50,915 bases of DNA, from the NCBI GenBank assembly GCA_964465125.1, contig CAYXIO010000027.1:1-50915 (forward strand), given 5' to 3'. Of the stretch, positions 1 through 8,301 are shown in pieces; positions within the stretch are counted from its first letter, which is position 1, and the number at the start of each line of letters is the position of its first letter. The notes below the pieces were generated by a model. That model ran no database searches. It worked only from the letters and a program-made list of their open reading frames with translations, and had not been told where the DNA came from. Origin of the DNA: CAYOHG01 sp964465125. Its GTDB lineage: Bacteria; Planctomycetota; Phycisphaerae; UBA1845; Fen-1342. Made by a program: the position numbers and the translations under genes.

Positions 1-79
1 TGTGGCGGAATTGGCAGACGCGCAAGGTTCAGGTCCTTGTGATCGCAAGATCGTGGAGGTTCGACTCCTCTCAGCCGCA
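1..79 (+). tRNA. tRNA-Leu (anticodon CAG), 5'-truncated by the window edge
   Basis: The sequence folds as a class II leucine tRNA. The anticodon stem 23-27 pairs with 35-39 and the loop holds CAG at 30-32, so it reads CTG codons. A long variable arm follows, and the T arm contains GGTTCGACTCC (58-68). The 3' acceptor strand CAGCCGC (72-78) needs a 5' partner GCGGCTG, but only the last two bases (TG) are present, so five bases lie before the window. The discriminator is A79. CCA is not encoded. Confidence 0.95.
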
Positions 80-98
80 CTCAACCCGACTGAGCCAT

Positions 99-133
99 TC
101 GGGCGGACGGTCGCAATCGGCCGGTCCGCCCGA
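99..133 (+). terminator. Hairpin terminator after tRNA-Leu
   Basis: A perfect 10-bp inverted repeat, TCGGGCGGAC (99-108) and GTCCGCCCGA (124-133), has a 15-nt loop and is followed by a pyrimidine run TCCCTTTCCCC. The run is not pure T, so this is a plausible but not canonical intrinsic terminator for the tRNA transcript. Confidence 0.6.
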
Positions 134-261
134 TCCCTTTCCCCGCAGCTTGACGGGCAAACGCGACGCCGCAGCACCGCGCGGCGGCACGAATGACGAA
201 TAGCCAAGAGCGAAAGGAAGAACGTGCGGCATCCGGACAAGCCAGCCGCCGGCCCGCCCCT

Positions 262-293
262 ATCCCTTAATCACTTAGTCCCTCAATCCCTCG
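262..293 (+). repeat. Four in-register RTCMCTYR octamers between tRNA-Leu and folD
   Basis: The octamers ATCCCTTA, ATCACTTA, GTCCCTCA and ATCCCTCG stand head to tail in the convergent gap between the tRNA and folD. They belong to the same octamer family as the tracts near 34.5 kb and 50.7 kb. The rest of the 134-310 gap shows no gene. Confidence 0.55.
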
Positions 294-310
294 TGCGGCA
301 TTCCGCAACC

Positions 311-1195
311 TCAAACGCGCCGATTGAGCTGCTTGAACGCCGCCTCGACCGTGTTGCGCAGCAGCATGATCACCGTGACCGGTCCGACCCCTCCCGGCAC
401 CGGTGAGATCGCCCCCGCGACATCGACGACGCGCTCGAAGTCCACGTCGCCCACCGTTCGGCGAATCTCCTGCCCGGACTCGTCGCGCTCGCGAACCGAG
501 TTGATCCCGACGTCGATCACCACGGCGCCCGGCTTCACGAACTCCGGCCCGATCGCGCGCGGCTGCCCGATTGCCACCACCAGGATGTCCGCCCGCCGAG
601 CGTGCGTCTGAACGTCGCGCGTGTCGATGTGGCAACCCGTCACGGTCGCCATTTGCGTGGTCAGGAACATCGAGATCGGCCGCCCGACGATTCGACTTTG
701 CCCGATCACGACGGCCTCGGCCCCGCGCACCTCCGCGCCGCTGCGTTTGACCAGCTCCATCACCGACAGCGCCGTGCACGGCGCGAGAATCGGCTCGCCG
801 TAGAACAGCCAGCCGATGTTCGCCGGATTCACGCCCTCGACGTCCTTGTACGGGTCGATGCGGTACTGTGCGACGGCGGCATCGAGCGGCTCGGGCAGGG
901 GCAACTGGAGCATGATCCCGGTCACGCCGGGGTCGGCGTTCAGCCGGTCGATCTCGGCCAATAGCTCCGCCTGCGTCACCTGGTCGGGCAGCTCGATCAG
1001 CTCGTGCTGAACGCCGGCCTGAAGGCAACGGTGCCGCTGCGAGTCGGCGTAAATCCGCGCCGCACGATTCTGACCCACCAGGATCGCCGCGAGGCGGATC
1101 GGCCCGTGCCGGGTCGTGTATTCCGCGATCCGCCGACTGACTTCGTTGCGAAGATCGGCGGCCGCCGCTTTGCCATCGAGAATCTGCGCGGGCAT
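311..1195 (-). CDS. folD: FolD, methylene-THF dehydrogenase / methenyl-THF cyclohydrolase with altered cyclohydrolase residues
   Basis: The protein has 294 aa, the usual FolD length. FolD interconverts 5,10-methylene-, methenyl- and 10-formyl-tetrahydrofolate in the cytosol. The family motifs are clear: QLPLP (97-101), the PCT loop, the NADP-binding GQSRIVGRP segment, VIDVGIN, and PGGVGPVTV near the C-terminus. The start ATG at 1195 was chosen because the protein then begins MPAQILDGK, as FolDs do, and an AGGAG stands just upstream; an ATG 33 nt earlier only adds a non-family leader. Aligned without gaps to E. coli FolD as I recall it, the catalytic lysine (K54) is Q53 (codon CAG at 1037-1039) and D121 is E120 (codon 836-838), while Y49 and Q97 are kept. 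The lysine is needed for cyclohydrolase activity, so this may be mainly a dehydrogenase. It is divergent from prmC. Confidence 0.93.
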   Translation of the reverse strand: MPAQILDGKAAAADLRNEVSRRIAEYTTRHGPIRLAAILVGQNRAARIYADSQRHRCLQAGVQHELIELPDQVTQAELLAEIDRLNADPGVTGIMLQLPLPEPLDAAVAQYRIDPYKDVEGVNPANIGWLFYGEPILAPCTALSVMELVKRSGAEVRGAEAVVIGQSRIVGRPISMFLTTQMATVTGCHIDTRDVQTHARRADILVVAIGQPRAIGPEFVKPGAVVIDVGINSVRERDESGQEIRRTVGDVDFERVVDVAGAISPVPGGVGPVTVIMLLRNTVEAAFKQLNRRV

Positions 1196-1231
1196 GACGC
1201 TCCTGACATTGAAGGCGGCGCGGCGCATCGC

Positions 1232-1260
1232 TTGGGCGGCGCCGCGGCGGACAGTATATT
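1232..1260 (+). promoter_or_regulatory. Sigma-70-like promoter of prmC, predicted leaderless
   Basis: TTGGGC (1232-1237), a 17-bp spacer, then TATATT (1255-1260). The -10 box ends 6 nt before the prmC ATG at 1267, so transcription should begin at or next to the start codon. On the other strand TATACT (1253-1258) could serve folD, making overlapping divergent -10 boxes. Confidence 0.65.
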
Positions 1261-1266
1261 GCGCTT

Positions 1267-2175
1267 ATGGACCGAAAGGATGCGGACGCCGGTCCGTGGA
1301 CCGTGAACCGCCTGCTGGCATGGACGCGCGAGTACTTCCAGAAGCAGGGCGTGGAATCGCCACGTCTCTGTGCCGAGCTGCTCCTTTCTTACGCCCTGGC
1401 CTGCCAGCGACTCGAACTTTTCACCCGCCCGGAGCATGTTCCCAGCCCGGCCCAGCTCGACGGCTTCCGCGCCCACGTGCGTGAGGTCGCCAGCGGCAAG
1501 CCGCTGTCCTACGTCACCGGCTGCAAGGAATTCTTCTCGCTGCGCTTCGAGGTCTCGCCGGACGTGCTCGTGCCCCGCCCTGAAACCGAGGTGCTGGTGG
1601 AACGGGCCATCAGCTTCGCGCGCGGCTCGCCGGGCGAGTTTCGCCGCCTCCTCGACCTCGGCACCGGCAGCGGCTGCATCGCGATCGCGCTGGCGCGGCA
1701 TCTGCCCGAAGCTCACATCGCCGCCGGCGATCTGTCTGCCGAGGCCCTCGCGGTGGCCCGCCGCAACGCGGAGCGTCACGGCGTATCCGCTCGAATCGAC
1801 TTTCGCGAAAGCGATCTGGCCGGGGCCTGGGTCGGCGAAGAGCCGTTCGACCTGGTGGTCAGCAATCCGCCCTACATCGGCCTCGACGAGGCGGAGTCGC
1901 TGCCCCGCAACGTGCGCGACTTCGAGCCGCCGCTGGCCCTCTTCGCCGGCGCCGACGGGCTCGCAGTGCTGCGCCGCCTGGCGCACGAGTCGCGCACCGT
2001 CGTGCGTCCCGGCGGCCGTCTGTTGACCGAAGTATCGCACCGTCAGTCGTCCGCGGTGCGCGAACTGTTCTCCCAGGCCGGTTGGCGCGACGTAACCGGT
2101 TACCTCGACGGACTGCGAATCGAGCGCGTCGTGCACGCACGTCGCGCGCCCGCCGAGGAAATGCAGGTCGCCTGA
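1267..2175 (+). CDS. prmC: PrmC, N5-glutamine methyltransferase for release factors
   Basis: 302 aa. PrmC methylates the glutamine of the GGQ loop of release factors RF1 and RF2 using S-adenosylmethionine. The N-terminal helical substrate-binding domain is followed by a Rossmann methyltransferase domain with motif I DLGTGSG (130-136) and the family-defining NPPY motif (200-203), within SNPPYIGLDEAES. Length and order match the family. The ATG at 1267 has no Shine-Dalgarno sequence but sits 6 nt after a TATATT box. It is the first gene of a run with murA (15-nt gap) and a DUF1080 gene. In many bacteria prmC sits beside prfA; here no release factor gene is adjacent. Confidence 0.95.
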   Translation: MDRKDADAGPWTVNRLLAWTREYFQKQGVESPRLCAELLLSYALACQRLELFTRPEHVPSPAQLDGFRAHVREVASGKPLSYVTGCKEFFSLRFEVSPDVLVPRPETEVLVERAISFARGSPGEFRRLLDLGTGSGCIAIALARHLPEAHIAAGDLSAEALAVARRNAERHGVSARIDFRESDLAGAWVGEEPFDLVVSNPPYIGLDEAESLPRNVRDFEPPLALFAGADGLAVLRRLAHESRTVVRPGGRLLTEVSHRQSSAVRELFSQAGWRDVTGYLDGLRIERVVHARRAPAEEMQVA

Positions 2176-2190
2176 ACGGAGGGTCTCGTC

Positions 2191-3471
2191 GTGGGTCTGC
2201 CCTATTTTCGAATCGTCGGCGGAAGCCGGCTGCGCGGCACGGCCAAGGTCAGCGGCTCGAAGAACGCCGCTCTGCCGATTATGGCGGCCTCGCTGCTCTG
2301 CGACGGCGAGGTCATCCTCCAGGACATCCCGCGCCTGGCCGACATCCGCTCGCTGCTCGAGCTGCTCAACAAGCTGGGGGTCGAATCCGAGTGGCGCACG
2401 GATGGGTCGCTGCGCCTGGTCGTGCGCGACGAGATGAACTGCAAGGCCGAGTATGACGTCGTCCGCAAGATGCGCGCCAGCATCTGCGTCCTCGGGCCCC
2501 TGCTCGCCAAGCGACACCAGGCCGTCGTCGCGATGCCCGGCGGCTGCGCCATCGGCACGCGCCCGGTCGATCTGCACATCCTCGCCATGAAGAAGCTCGG
2601 CGCCGAGATCGACCTCGTCGGCGGCGACATGATCGCCAAGGGCAAACGCATGCGCGGCGCCGAGATCTTCCTCGGCGGTCCCTTCGGCTCCACCGTGCTC
2701 GGCACCGCCAACGCGATCATGGCGGCCTCGCTCGCCGAAGGCGTCACCGTGATCGAGATGGCGGCCTGCGAGCCGGAAGTGGTCGACCTGGCGAACTTCC
2801 TCAACGCCTGCGGCGCCTCGATCACCGGCCACGGCACGCCGCGCGTCATCATCGAGGGCGTCAAGTCGCTCAAGGGCGGCACCTACAGGATCATCCCGGA
2901 CCGCATCGAGGCCGGAACGTTCATGGTCGCCGCCGCCATCACCAACGGCGAGCTGACGATCGAAAACTGCCGCCTCGATCACCTGCTCGCCTTCGCAGAC
3001 CGTCTCAGCGCCGTCGGCGTGCAGGTCGCCAAGAAGAACGGCGGCGTGCAGGTCAGCTCCTCGCGCCGGCTCGAGCCGATCGAGGTCGTCACGCAGCCCT
3101 TCCCGGGCATGCCGACCGACCTCCAGGCCCAGATCATGACGCTGCTGTGTCTGGCGGACGGCAACAGCATCATCACCGAGAAGATTTTCCCCGACCGCTT
3201 CATGCACGTGCCCGAGCTGGGCCGCATGGGCGCGCACCTGCACAAGGAAGGCCCGACCGTCATCGTGCAGGGCGTCAAGCGGCTGATCGGCGCGCCGGTC
3301 ATGGCGTCCGACCTGCGCGCCTCCGCCGCCCTGGTGCTCGCCGGCCTGGCCGCCCGCGGCACGACGCTGGTCAACCGCATCTATCACCTCGAACGCGGCT
3401 ATGAGCGCATGGAAGAGAAGCTGCGCAACGTCGGCGCGGAAATCGAACGCTGCGAGGACGGCGATGAATAA
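2191..3471 (+). CDS. murA: MurA, UDP-N-acetylglucosamine 1-carboxyvinyltransferase
   Basis: 426 aa, full length. MurA transfers enolpyruvate from PEP to UDP-GlcNAc, the first committed step of peptidoglycan synthesis. The start is GTG (2191), giving a protein whose early SGSKNAALPIM carries the substrate-binding K24-N25. The loop MPGGCAIGTRPVD contains the PEP-binding Cys119 (C115 in E. coli), so a fosfomycin-sensitive type is expected. PDRIEAGTF and FPGMPTDLQAQ, with the catalytic Asp, are also present. It is co-directional with prmC. Its stop overlaps the next start by 8 nt, which implies translational coupling. A complete MurA fits the view that planctomycetes do make peptidoglycan. Confidence 0.97.
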   Translation: MGLPYFRIVGGSRLRGTAKVSGSKNAALPIMAASLLCDGEVILQDIPRLADIRSLLELLNKLGVESEWRTDGSLRLVVRDEMNCKAEYDVVRKMRASICVLGPLLAKRHQAVVAMPGGCAIGTRPVDLHILAMKKLGAEIDLVGGDMIAKGKRMRGAEIFLGGPFGSTVLGTANAIMAASLAEGVTVIEMAACEPEVVDLANFLNACGASITGHGTPRVIIEGVKSLKGGTYRIIPDRIEAGTFMVAAAITNGELTIENCRLDHLLAFADRLSAVGVQVAKKNGGVQVSSSRRLEPIEVVTQPFPGMPTDLQAQIMTLLCLADGNSIITEKIFPDRFMHVPELGRMGAHLHKEGPTVIVQGVKRLIGAPVMASDLRASAALVLAGLAARGTTLVNRIYHLERGYERMEEKLRNVGAEIERCEDGDE

Positions 3472-4735
3472 GACTCTCTGGCTCACCTGCATGCTCGCGT
3501 GCAGTGCCGCTTGCACATTCGCGCAGAGCGCGCCCGCGGCAGCCCCGGCCCAACCGCTCAACCCGGACGCCGCCTGGGAACCCCTCTTCGATGGGAAATC
3601 GCTCGACGGCTGGACGCGGCGCGGCGGGAAAGCCGTCTACACGGTCGAGGGCCACGCGATTGTCGGCACCACCGCGCCCGACACGCCCAATTCCTTTCTC
3701 TGCACCGACCGCTTCTTCAGCGACTTCGACCTCGAATACGAATTCAAGGTCGACCCGAAGCTGAATTCCGGCGTGCAGATTCGCAGCAACAGCTTCCCCG
3801 CGTATCAGGACGGGCGCGTCCACGGCTACCAGGTGGAGATCGACCCGAGCGAGCGCGCCTACACGGCCGGCATCTATGACGAGGCCCGCCAAGGCTGGCT
3901 CGCGCCGCTCGATCAGAACGAGGCCGCCCGCAAGGCCTTCCGACAGGACGAGTGGAACAAGGTGCGCGTGCTCGCGATCGGCGACTCGATCCGCACATGG
4001 CTCAACGGCGTGCCGGCGGCCGACCTGCACGACGACCTGACTCCGCTGGGTTTCATCGGCCTTCAGGTGCACAGCAGCGACGAGGCGTCGCCGCTCTCGG
4101 TGCGCTGGCGCAACCTGCGTATCCGCGATTTCTCGCGCCGCGCGCGTCCGGCCGGCGCGCTGGTGCTTGTCGGCGAGAAGCCGGACCTGTCAGAGTGGGT
4201 TAGCGCCCGCGACCCGCAGCAGCCCGCCGGCTGGACCCTCGCCGACGGCTACGTCGAAGTCGCGCCCGGTACCGGCGACATCCAGACCCGCCGCACCTTC
4301 CGCGACTATGACCTGCACGTGGAATTCGCGGTGGACGACAACGGCAAGGACGGCCAGGCCAACGGCAACAGCGGCGTGTACAGCCAGGGCCGCTACGAGG
4401 TGCAGGTGTTGAACTGCTACGGCCGCGGGCCCGCGCTCAACGAGTGCGGCGCAATCTACAACATCGCCGCGCCGCGCTGGAACTGCGCCGCGCCGCCGGG
4501 CGTCTGGCAGACCTACGACATCCGTTTCCGCGCGCCGCGCTGGAATGACGCGGGCGAGAAGCAGTCCAACGCCCGGCTGACCGTGCGGCACAACGGCGTG
4601 CTGATTCATGACGACCTGGAAGTACCCACCAGCACGGGCGCCGGCCGGCCTGAAGCCGCCGCCGACGGCCCGGTCTTGCTTCAGGACCACGGCAACCGGA
4701 TTCGCTATCGCAACATCTGGATCGTGCCGGATTAG
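3464..4735 (+). CDS. Exported protein with two DUF1080 (LamG-like) domains
   Basis: 423 aa. The ATG at 3464, inside the end of murA, gives a clean signal peptide (MNKTLWLTCMLACSAACTFAQ) that the longer in-frame reading would bury. Two DUF1080 (3-keto-disaccharide hydrolase-like) units follow: the first from about residue 35, starting with the typical EPLFDGKSLDGW, the second from about 230 to the end with GNSGVY, the CGAIYN segment and a terminal IRYRNIWI, as is usual for the family. DUF1080 proteins are abundant in planctomycetes and are linked to carbohydrate breakdown; the role here is inferred. Its coupling to murA is unexpected for a sugar-degrading exoprotein. Location: periplasm or outside. 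Confidence 0.88.
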   Translation: MNKTLWLTCMLACSAACTFAQSAPAAAPAQPLNPDAAWEPLFDGKSLDGWTRRGGKAVYTVEGHAIVGTTAPDTPNSFLCTDRFFSDFDLEYEFKVDPKLNSGVQIRSNSFPAYQDGRVHGYQVEIDPSERAYTAGIYDEARQGWLAPLDQNEAARKAFRQDEWNKVRVLAIGDSIRTWLNGVPAADLHDDLTPLGFIGLQVHSSDEASPLSVRWRNLRIRDFSRRARPAGALVLVGEKPDLSEWVSARDPQQPAGWTLADGYVEVAPGTGDIQTRRTFRDYDLHVEFAVDDNGKDGQANGNSGVYSQGRYEVQVLNCYGRGPALNECGAIYNIAAPRWNCAAPPGVWQTYDIRFRAPRWNDAGEKQSNARLTVRHNGVLIHDDLEVPTSTGAGRPEAAADGPVLLQDHGNRIRYRNIWIVPD

Positions 4736-4758
4736 ATCGAGCGCGAATCCGCCTGTGC

Positions 4759-4804
4759 GTCCGCTGCGCAAAGCGGACGGGCCGGGTTCGCAGCCCCGGC
4801 CCGT
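4759..4804. terminator. Hairpin pair between convergent genes
   Basis: Two overlapping stems can form: GTCCGCT (4759-4765) with AGCGGAC (4772-4778), and a perfect 10-bp stem ACGGGCCGGG (4777-4786) with CCCGGCCCGT (4795-4804). No T run follows on either strand. The site lies between the ends of two convergent genes, so it could act as a bidirectional transcription barrier. An ACACAC run follows at 4805 onward. Confidence 0.45.
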
Positions 4805-4861
4805 CACACACACACCCCGATTCGTTACGCCCGCGTCGCCATCGGCCGCTGGGCCGTTCGG

Positions 4862-7429
4862 CTAAGGGCTGATCGCGTCGCGGAAGTCGTCGGCCTCCGA
4901 GCGGAACGTGTCCGTCGCGCCGTCGATCGAGTTCACGAACAGCTTCAGGTCCGCAATCTCCGCCGCGCTCAGCGTCGAAGCGATCGTCCCGCCGCCCAGC
5001 GCGTGGACCGCGAACACGGCGTCGAGCGTCTCGGCCGACCCGTCGTGAAAGAACGCCGCGTGAAACGCGACGCCCAGCAGCGAGGGGACATTGAAGCCCA
5101 GTCCACCCAGCGCCGCGGTGCCATCCGCGCGGATCTCCAGCGGGTTGGCCGCGTTGAACGTGCCGACCGTTTCCATGTAGTTGATGGTCAGCGCGCCGAC
5201 CGTATACGAGCGCAACTGCGCCGCCGCGTTCAGCAGGCCCGGGTCGCGTGGCACGCTGCCGGCGACGGGGGCTGCGTCAAACGCTGGGTTGTCCAGGTGC
5301 AGGATGGTGCTCTTGGTCCACTTGGGACCGCCGTGACACGATGCGCAGTTCGTCTCGAACAGTTCGCGGCCGGCGGCCAGCCCGGCGGCGTCGGTCGGGT
5401 CAGGCAGGATCGGCGTTCGCACGGTCTGTACCCACAGCGTCATCGCGTCGAGCGCGTCGCTGGCGCCCTGCGTGATGCCGTGGTTGTAGAGGTTGGGGTT
5501 GGGCGGTTCGCCGGCGAACCCTTTGCCGCCCTGCACGCCGATCGAGTTCTCGTTGAAGTCATTCACGCCGCCACGGACGGCGCTCCAGTTCGAGACTTTC
5601 TGATCGTGCGGATTGTCCTTGGCGAAAAACGCGTCCAAGGACACGGTCTGGCGCGGGCCAGTCGCGAAGCTCCAGGTGACCCGGTCCGACAACCCCGAAG
5701 GATGACACGAGGCGCAACTGCTCCAGGAGTTGTCCGACGCCTTGCCGCGGAACGCCAGCGGCACGATGTCGCGAATCGGCAGGTCGAACAGGTTGTCGTC
5801 CGGGGTGCCCAGCGCGGTGAAGAACACCAGCTTGCCGACCAGGACGTCGTGCTCGAAGGTGCCCGGCGCCGGCGGCTCGCCGCTGGGAATGTCCAGCGCC
5901 AGAGTCGTGTTGTTGTCAAGGTCGAGCGCCGTGACCGACACACCCACTTCGTTGTTCGTGTAGGCGCGCGTGCCGTCGCTGCTCATCACGACGCCGCTGG
6001 GAATGTTGCCGGTCTGAATCCGCACGACGTTGTCAGGCGCGCCGATGTCCAGCAGGCCGTCGTCGTTCAGCGTGGCCCGCAGAACGTGATTGCCGCCACG
6101 GCTGACGAACACGAAGTTCTCGCCGGCCACGTCCGCGTCGATGGCAACGATGTCGCCGCCAAAGAGCCGGTCGAGCACCGTGTTCGCGACGGCTTCGTCC
6201 GGCTGCGTCTCCAGCTTGATCTGGGCGTTGAGATTCAAATGCTCGTCGGCCGACTCGGTGTTGGAGGCAGTGTCGATCACACTCACCAGCGCCTGCACGT
6301 TGACGTTGAACTTGATCGGCGGCTCGGGTGCGGCGCCGATGTTCGGCACGAAGGCGCGCTGCCCGCGCAGCAGGATCGCATCAAGCTGGTTGGGGTAGGC
6401 GCCCTGCGGGTCGGCCGCAATCGTCGCCGCCAGCGCGTCGGTTTCCGCCGTGTCCGGGCAGAACGTGTCGTTCGCCGCGGTAGCGGTGATGGCGGTGCAG
6501 AATTTGGCGCGGTCGGCGGTGAAGCCGCTGTCGGCCAGCGGGGCCAGCGTGATGCGCTGCGGCGCGGCGTTCAGGTTGCCGGTCGAGAAGACGCTTACCA
6601 CGCCCTGCTTGCCCGTATCGAAGCCCTCGCCCGGTCCGCCGGGAATCAGCTCGCCGTAGAACTCCGTGACATAGACGCTCTCGTCGCTGTCGTCGGCGTC
6701 GAGATCGTTGGTGATCGCGATGGCAGCGGGGGTGCCGCCGACGGTGACGCTGCCGGCGATCTCCAGCGTCTGCGTGTCGATGACCGAGACCGTGCCCGCG
6801 GTCTGATTCACGACGAACAGGCGCGTTCCGTTGGGCGTCAGCGCACAGCCGCGCGGCTCCGCGCCGACTTCGACGTCGGCGATGACGCTGAAGGCGTCGT
6901 CGCCGCTGAGCGAAACGACGGAGACCGTGCCGCTGATCGCGTTGGTCACGAAAGCCGTCTGGTCGTCGGGGGAGATCGCCACGCAGCGCGGGTCCAGCCC
7001 GACGGCCAGCTCGGCGAGCACCTCGGCGGTGTCGTCTCCATCGGCGTCGCGGACTTCAACCAAGCTGAGCGTATGACTCTCGCGGTTGGCGGTCACGACG
7101 AAACGATCATCGCTGGTGATCGCAATGGTGCTGGAGCGCGTCGCGCTCTTGAAGCGGTCGCACTCGTCGCCGACGCCATCGCCGTCGCTGTCGGCCTGAT
7201 CCGCGTTCGCCAGGTCGCAGTTGTCGCAGGCGTCGCCGACGCCGTCGCCGTCCGCGTCGGCCTGGTTCGCGTTCGCCACGTTCACGCAGTTGTCCTGCTC
7301 GTCGACCACGCCGTCCGCGTCGGCGTCGGGCGGCGCCTCGGCCGCGGGCGGACAGCCGAACACCGACAGCAGCACCCCCGCGCAAACCACGCCGCAGGCG
7401 ACCAGCCGAACGCTTCTGCTCAGGCCCAT
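4862..7429 (-). CDS. Exported TSP3 / beta-propeller / di-haem MauG-type cytochrome c peroxidase-like protein
   Basis: 855 aa. An N-terminal signal ends near Cys26 (VFGC), which may be a lipobox, although Phe at -2 is unusual. Residues about 35-93 are calcium-binding thrombospondin type 3 repeats (DADGDGVGDACDNC and two more). The middle (about 95-520) reads as a YVTN/surface-layer type beta-propeller with repeats such as VSVIDTQTLEIAGSVTVGG. The C-terminal third has two c-type haem motifs, C572-A-S-C-H576 and C695-A-S-C-H699, and ends in NVPSLLGVAFHAAFFHDGSA, the tail typical of MauG/CcpA di-haem peroxidases. An AAAGGGAG stands just upstream of the ATG at 7429. A role in peroxide reduction or in oxidising a partner protein at the cell envelope is inferred. 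Confidence 0.85.
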   Translation of the reverse strand: MGLSRSVRLVACGVVCAGVLLSVFGCPPAAEAPPDADADGVVDEQDNCVNVANANQADADGDGVGDACDNCDLANADQADSDGDGVGDECDRFKSATRSSTIAITSDDRFVVTANRESHTLSLVEVRDADGDDTAEVLAELAVGLDPRCVAISPDDQTAFVTNAISGTVSVVSLSGDDAFSVIADVEVGAEPRGCALTPNGTRLFVVNQTAGTVSVIDTQTLEIAGSVTVGGTPAAIAITNDLDADDSDESVYVTEFYGELIPGGPGEGFDTGKQGVVSVFSTGNLNAAPQRITLAPLADSGFTADRAKFCTAITATAANDTFCPDTAETDALAATIAADPQGAYPNQLDAILLRGQRAFVPNIGAAPEPPIKFNVNVQALVSVIDTASNTESADEHLNLNAQIKLETQPDEAVANTVLDRLFGGDIVAIDADVAGENFVFVSRGGNHVLRATLNDDGLLDIGAPDNVVRIQTGNIPSGVVMSSDGTRAYTNNEVGVSVTALDLDNNTTLALDIPSGEPPAPGTFEHDVLVGKLVFFTALGTPDDNLFDLPIRDIVPLAFRGKASDNSWSSCASCHPSGLSDRVTWSFATGPRQTVSLDAFFAKDNPHDQKVSNWSAVRGGVNDFNENSIGVQGGKGFAGEPPNPNLYNHGITQGASDALDAMTLWVQTVRTPILPDPTDAAGLAAGRELFETNCASCHGGPKWTKSTILHLDNPAFDAAPVAGSVPRDPGLLNAAAQLRSYTVGALTINYMETVGTFNAANPLEIRADGTAALGGLGFNVPSLLGVAFHAAFFHDGSAETLDAVFAVHALGGGTIASTLSAAEIADLKLFVNSIDGATDTFRSEADDFRDAISP

Positions 7430-7875
7430 AGAATTCTCCCTTTCGTTCCTCGCAGATGTGCGCAGACGAACGATCCATTGCGTTTCGCACCGTCAAGACG
7501 GAGCGGAATCACGCCAGCCCGAACTCAATCTACGGTCGGCTCGACCCGGTTTGGCCGAGCGCAAGACGAAAGCTGAGGAGGTAGTATATCGTCGGTAACA
7601 TGACTGGAAAATGGATTTGGAGAAGATTTTGAAATCAGCCGCGCGGCCGCCGAAGCACGCGACCGGCGCCGATCAGGAAACAGGCCTATGGAGCGGTCGG
7701 CCGCGGCGCTCCCGCAGGACGGCTCCAGATCGGCATGCGCGATTCAGCGGCGCGCCGGCCGTCGCCCGCTCGACAGGTTCGCAACGGCTCGTAGCGGGCA
7801 GCGCCGCTGCACGCCCCTTGCGCGGTGCAGGCGTCCCAACGCCGGCCCCGGAGTCGCACGCCCAGGATGGGTGAC
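7430..7875. other. Gene-free stretch with a possible minus-strand -10 box
   Basis: 446 nt between the di-haem protein gene and arfB. The open frames here are Arg/Ala/Pro-rich and look like GC-driven noise. On the minus strand TATACT (7583-7588 on the plus strand) could be a -10 box for the gene starting at 7429, but no good -35 box is in place and the leader would be about 147 nt. I see no RNA gene. Confidence 0.4.
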
Positions 7876-8286
7876 TCAGATCGATTCAAACCCGCGCCGC
7901 TGCCGCTTGGTCTCGCCGCGGCGCTTCTTTTCGGTCAGCCGCCGCACCTGCGAGCCGCGCGTTGGGCGCGTCGCCTGACGCTTGCGGCGCTGCGCCAGGG
8001 CCTGCGCGAGCAGCTTGAGCAGAATCTGCTCGGCCGCCGCGCGGTTGGACAACTGCGAGCGCTCGGACTGACTGACCACGCGCAGCCGACCCATGCGATC
8101 AAGGCGGGTCGCCAGCCGATCCGCGATGCGGACCTTCTGATCCGTGCTCAGCAGGGAGCAGCTCTGAAAGTCGAAGTGCAGCGAGACGCGTGTGTTGACT
8201 TTGTTGACGTTCTGACCGCCGGGACCCGAGGCACGGTCCGATTTGGTTTCAAGCCAGGCGCCAAGCTCGTCGATCGTGAAGCGCAA
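7876..8286 (-). CDS. arfB: ArfB (YaeJ/ICT1-type) peptidyl-tRNA hydrolase, ribosome rescue
   Basis: 136 aa, close to the 140 aa of E. coli ArfB. It enters stalled ribosomes and hydrolyses the peptidyl-tRNA with its GGQ loop. The motif GPGGQNVNKVNTRV (GGQ at 23-25) is class-I release-factor-like, there are no stop-codon recognition domains, and the C-terminus is a long basic tail that would lie in the mRNA channel. The TTG at 8286 is the only sensible start, because an in-frame TGA (8302-8304) lies five codons upstream. No clear Shine-Dalgarno is seen. smpB for trans-translation is also in this window. Confidence 0.93.
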   Translation of the reverse strand: MRFTIDELGAWLETKSDRASGPGGQNVNKVNTRVSLHFDFQSCSLLSTDQKVRIADRLATRLDRMGRLRVVSQSERSQLSNRAAAEQILLKLLAQALAQRRKRQATRPTRGSQVRRLTEKKRRGETKRQRRGFESI

Positions 8287-8301
8287 GAGCGGAAAGACCG
8301 T

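Noticed and set aside
997..3561. Minus-strand open frame of about 850 codons opposite prmC and murA
   Set aside because: Antisense shadow; no family motifs, whereas prmC and murA are unambiguous.
5003..7576. Plus-strand open frame of about 850 codons opposite the di-haem protein
   Set aside because: Low-complexity Arg/Val/Gly composition; the minus strand carries the haem motifs and signal peptide.
7611..7874. Plus-strand open frame in the gap before arfB
   Set aside because: Arg/Pro/Ala-rich, no ribosome-binding site, and another frame on the other strand is equally open.
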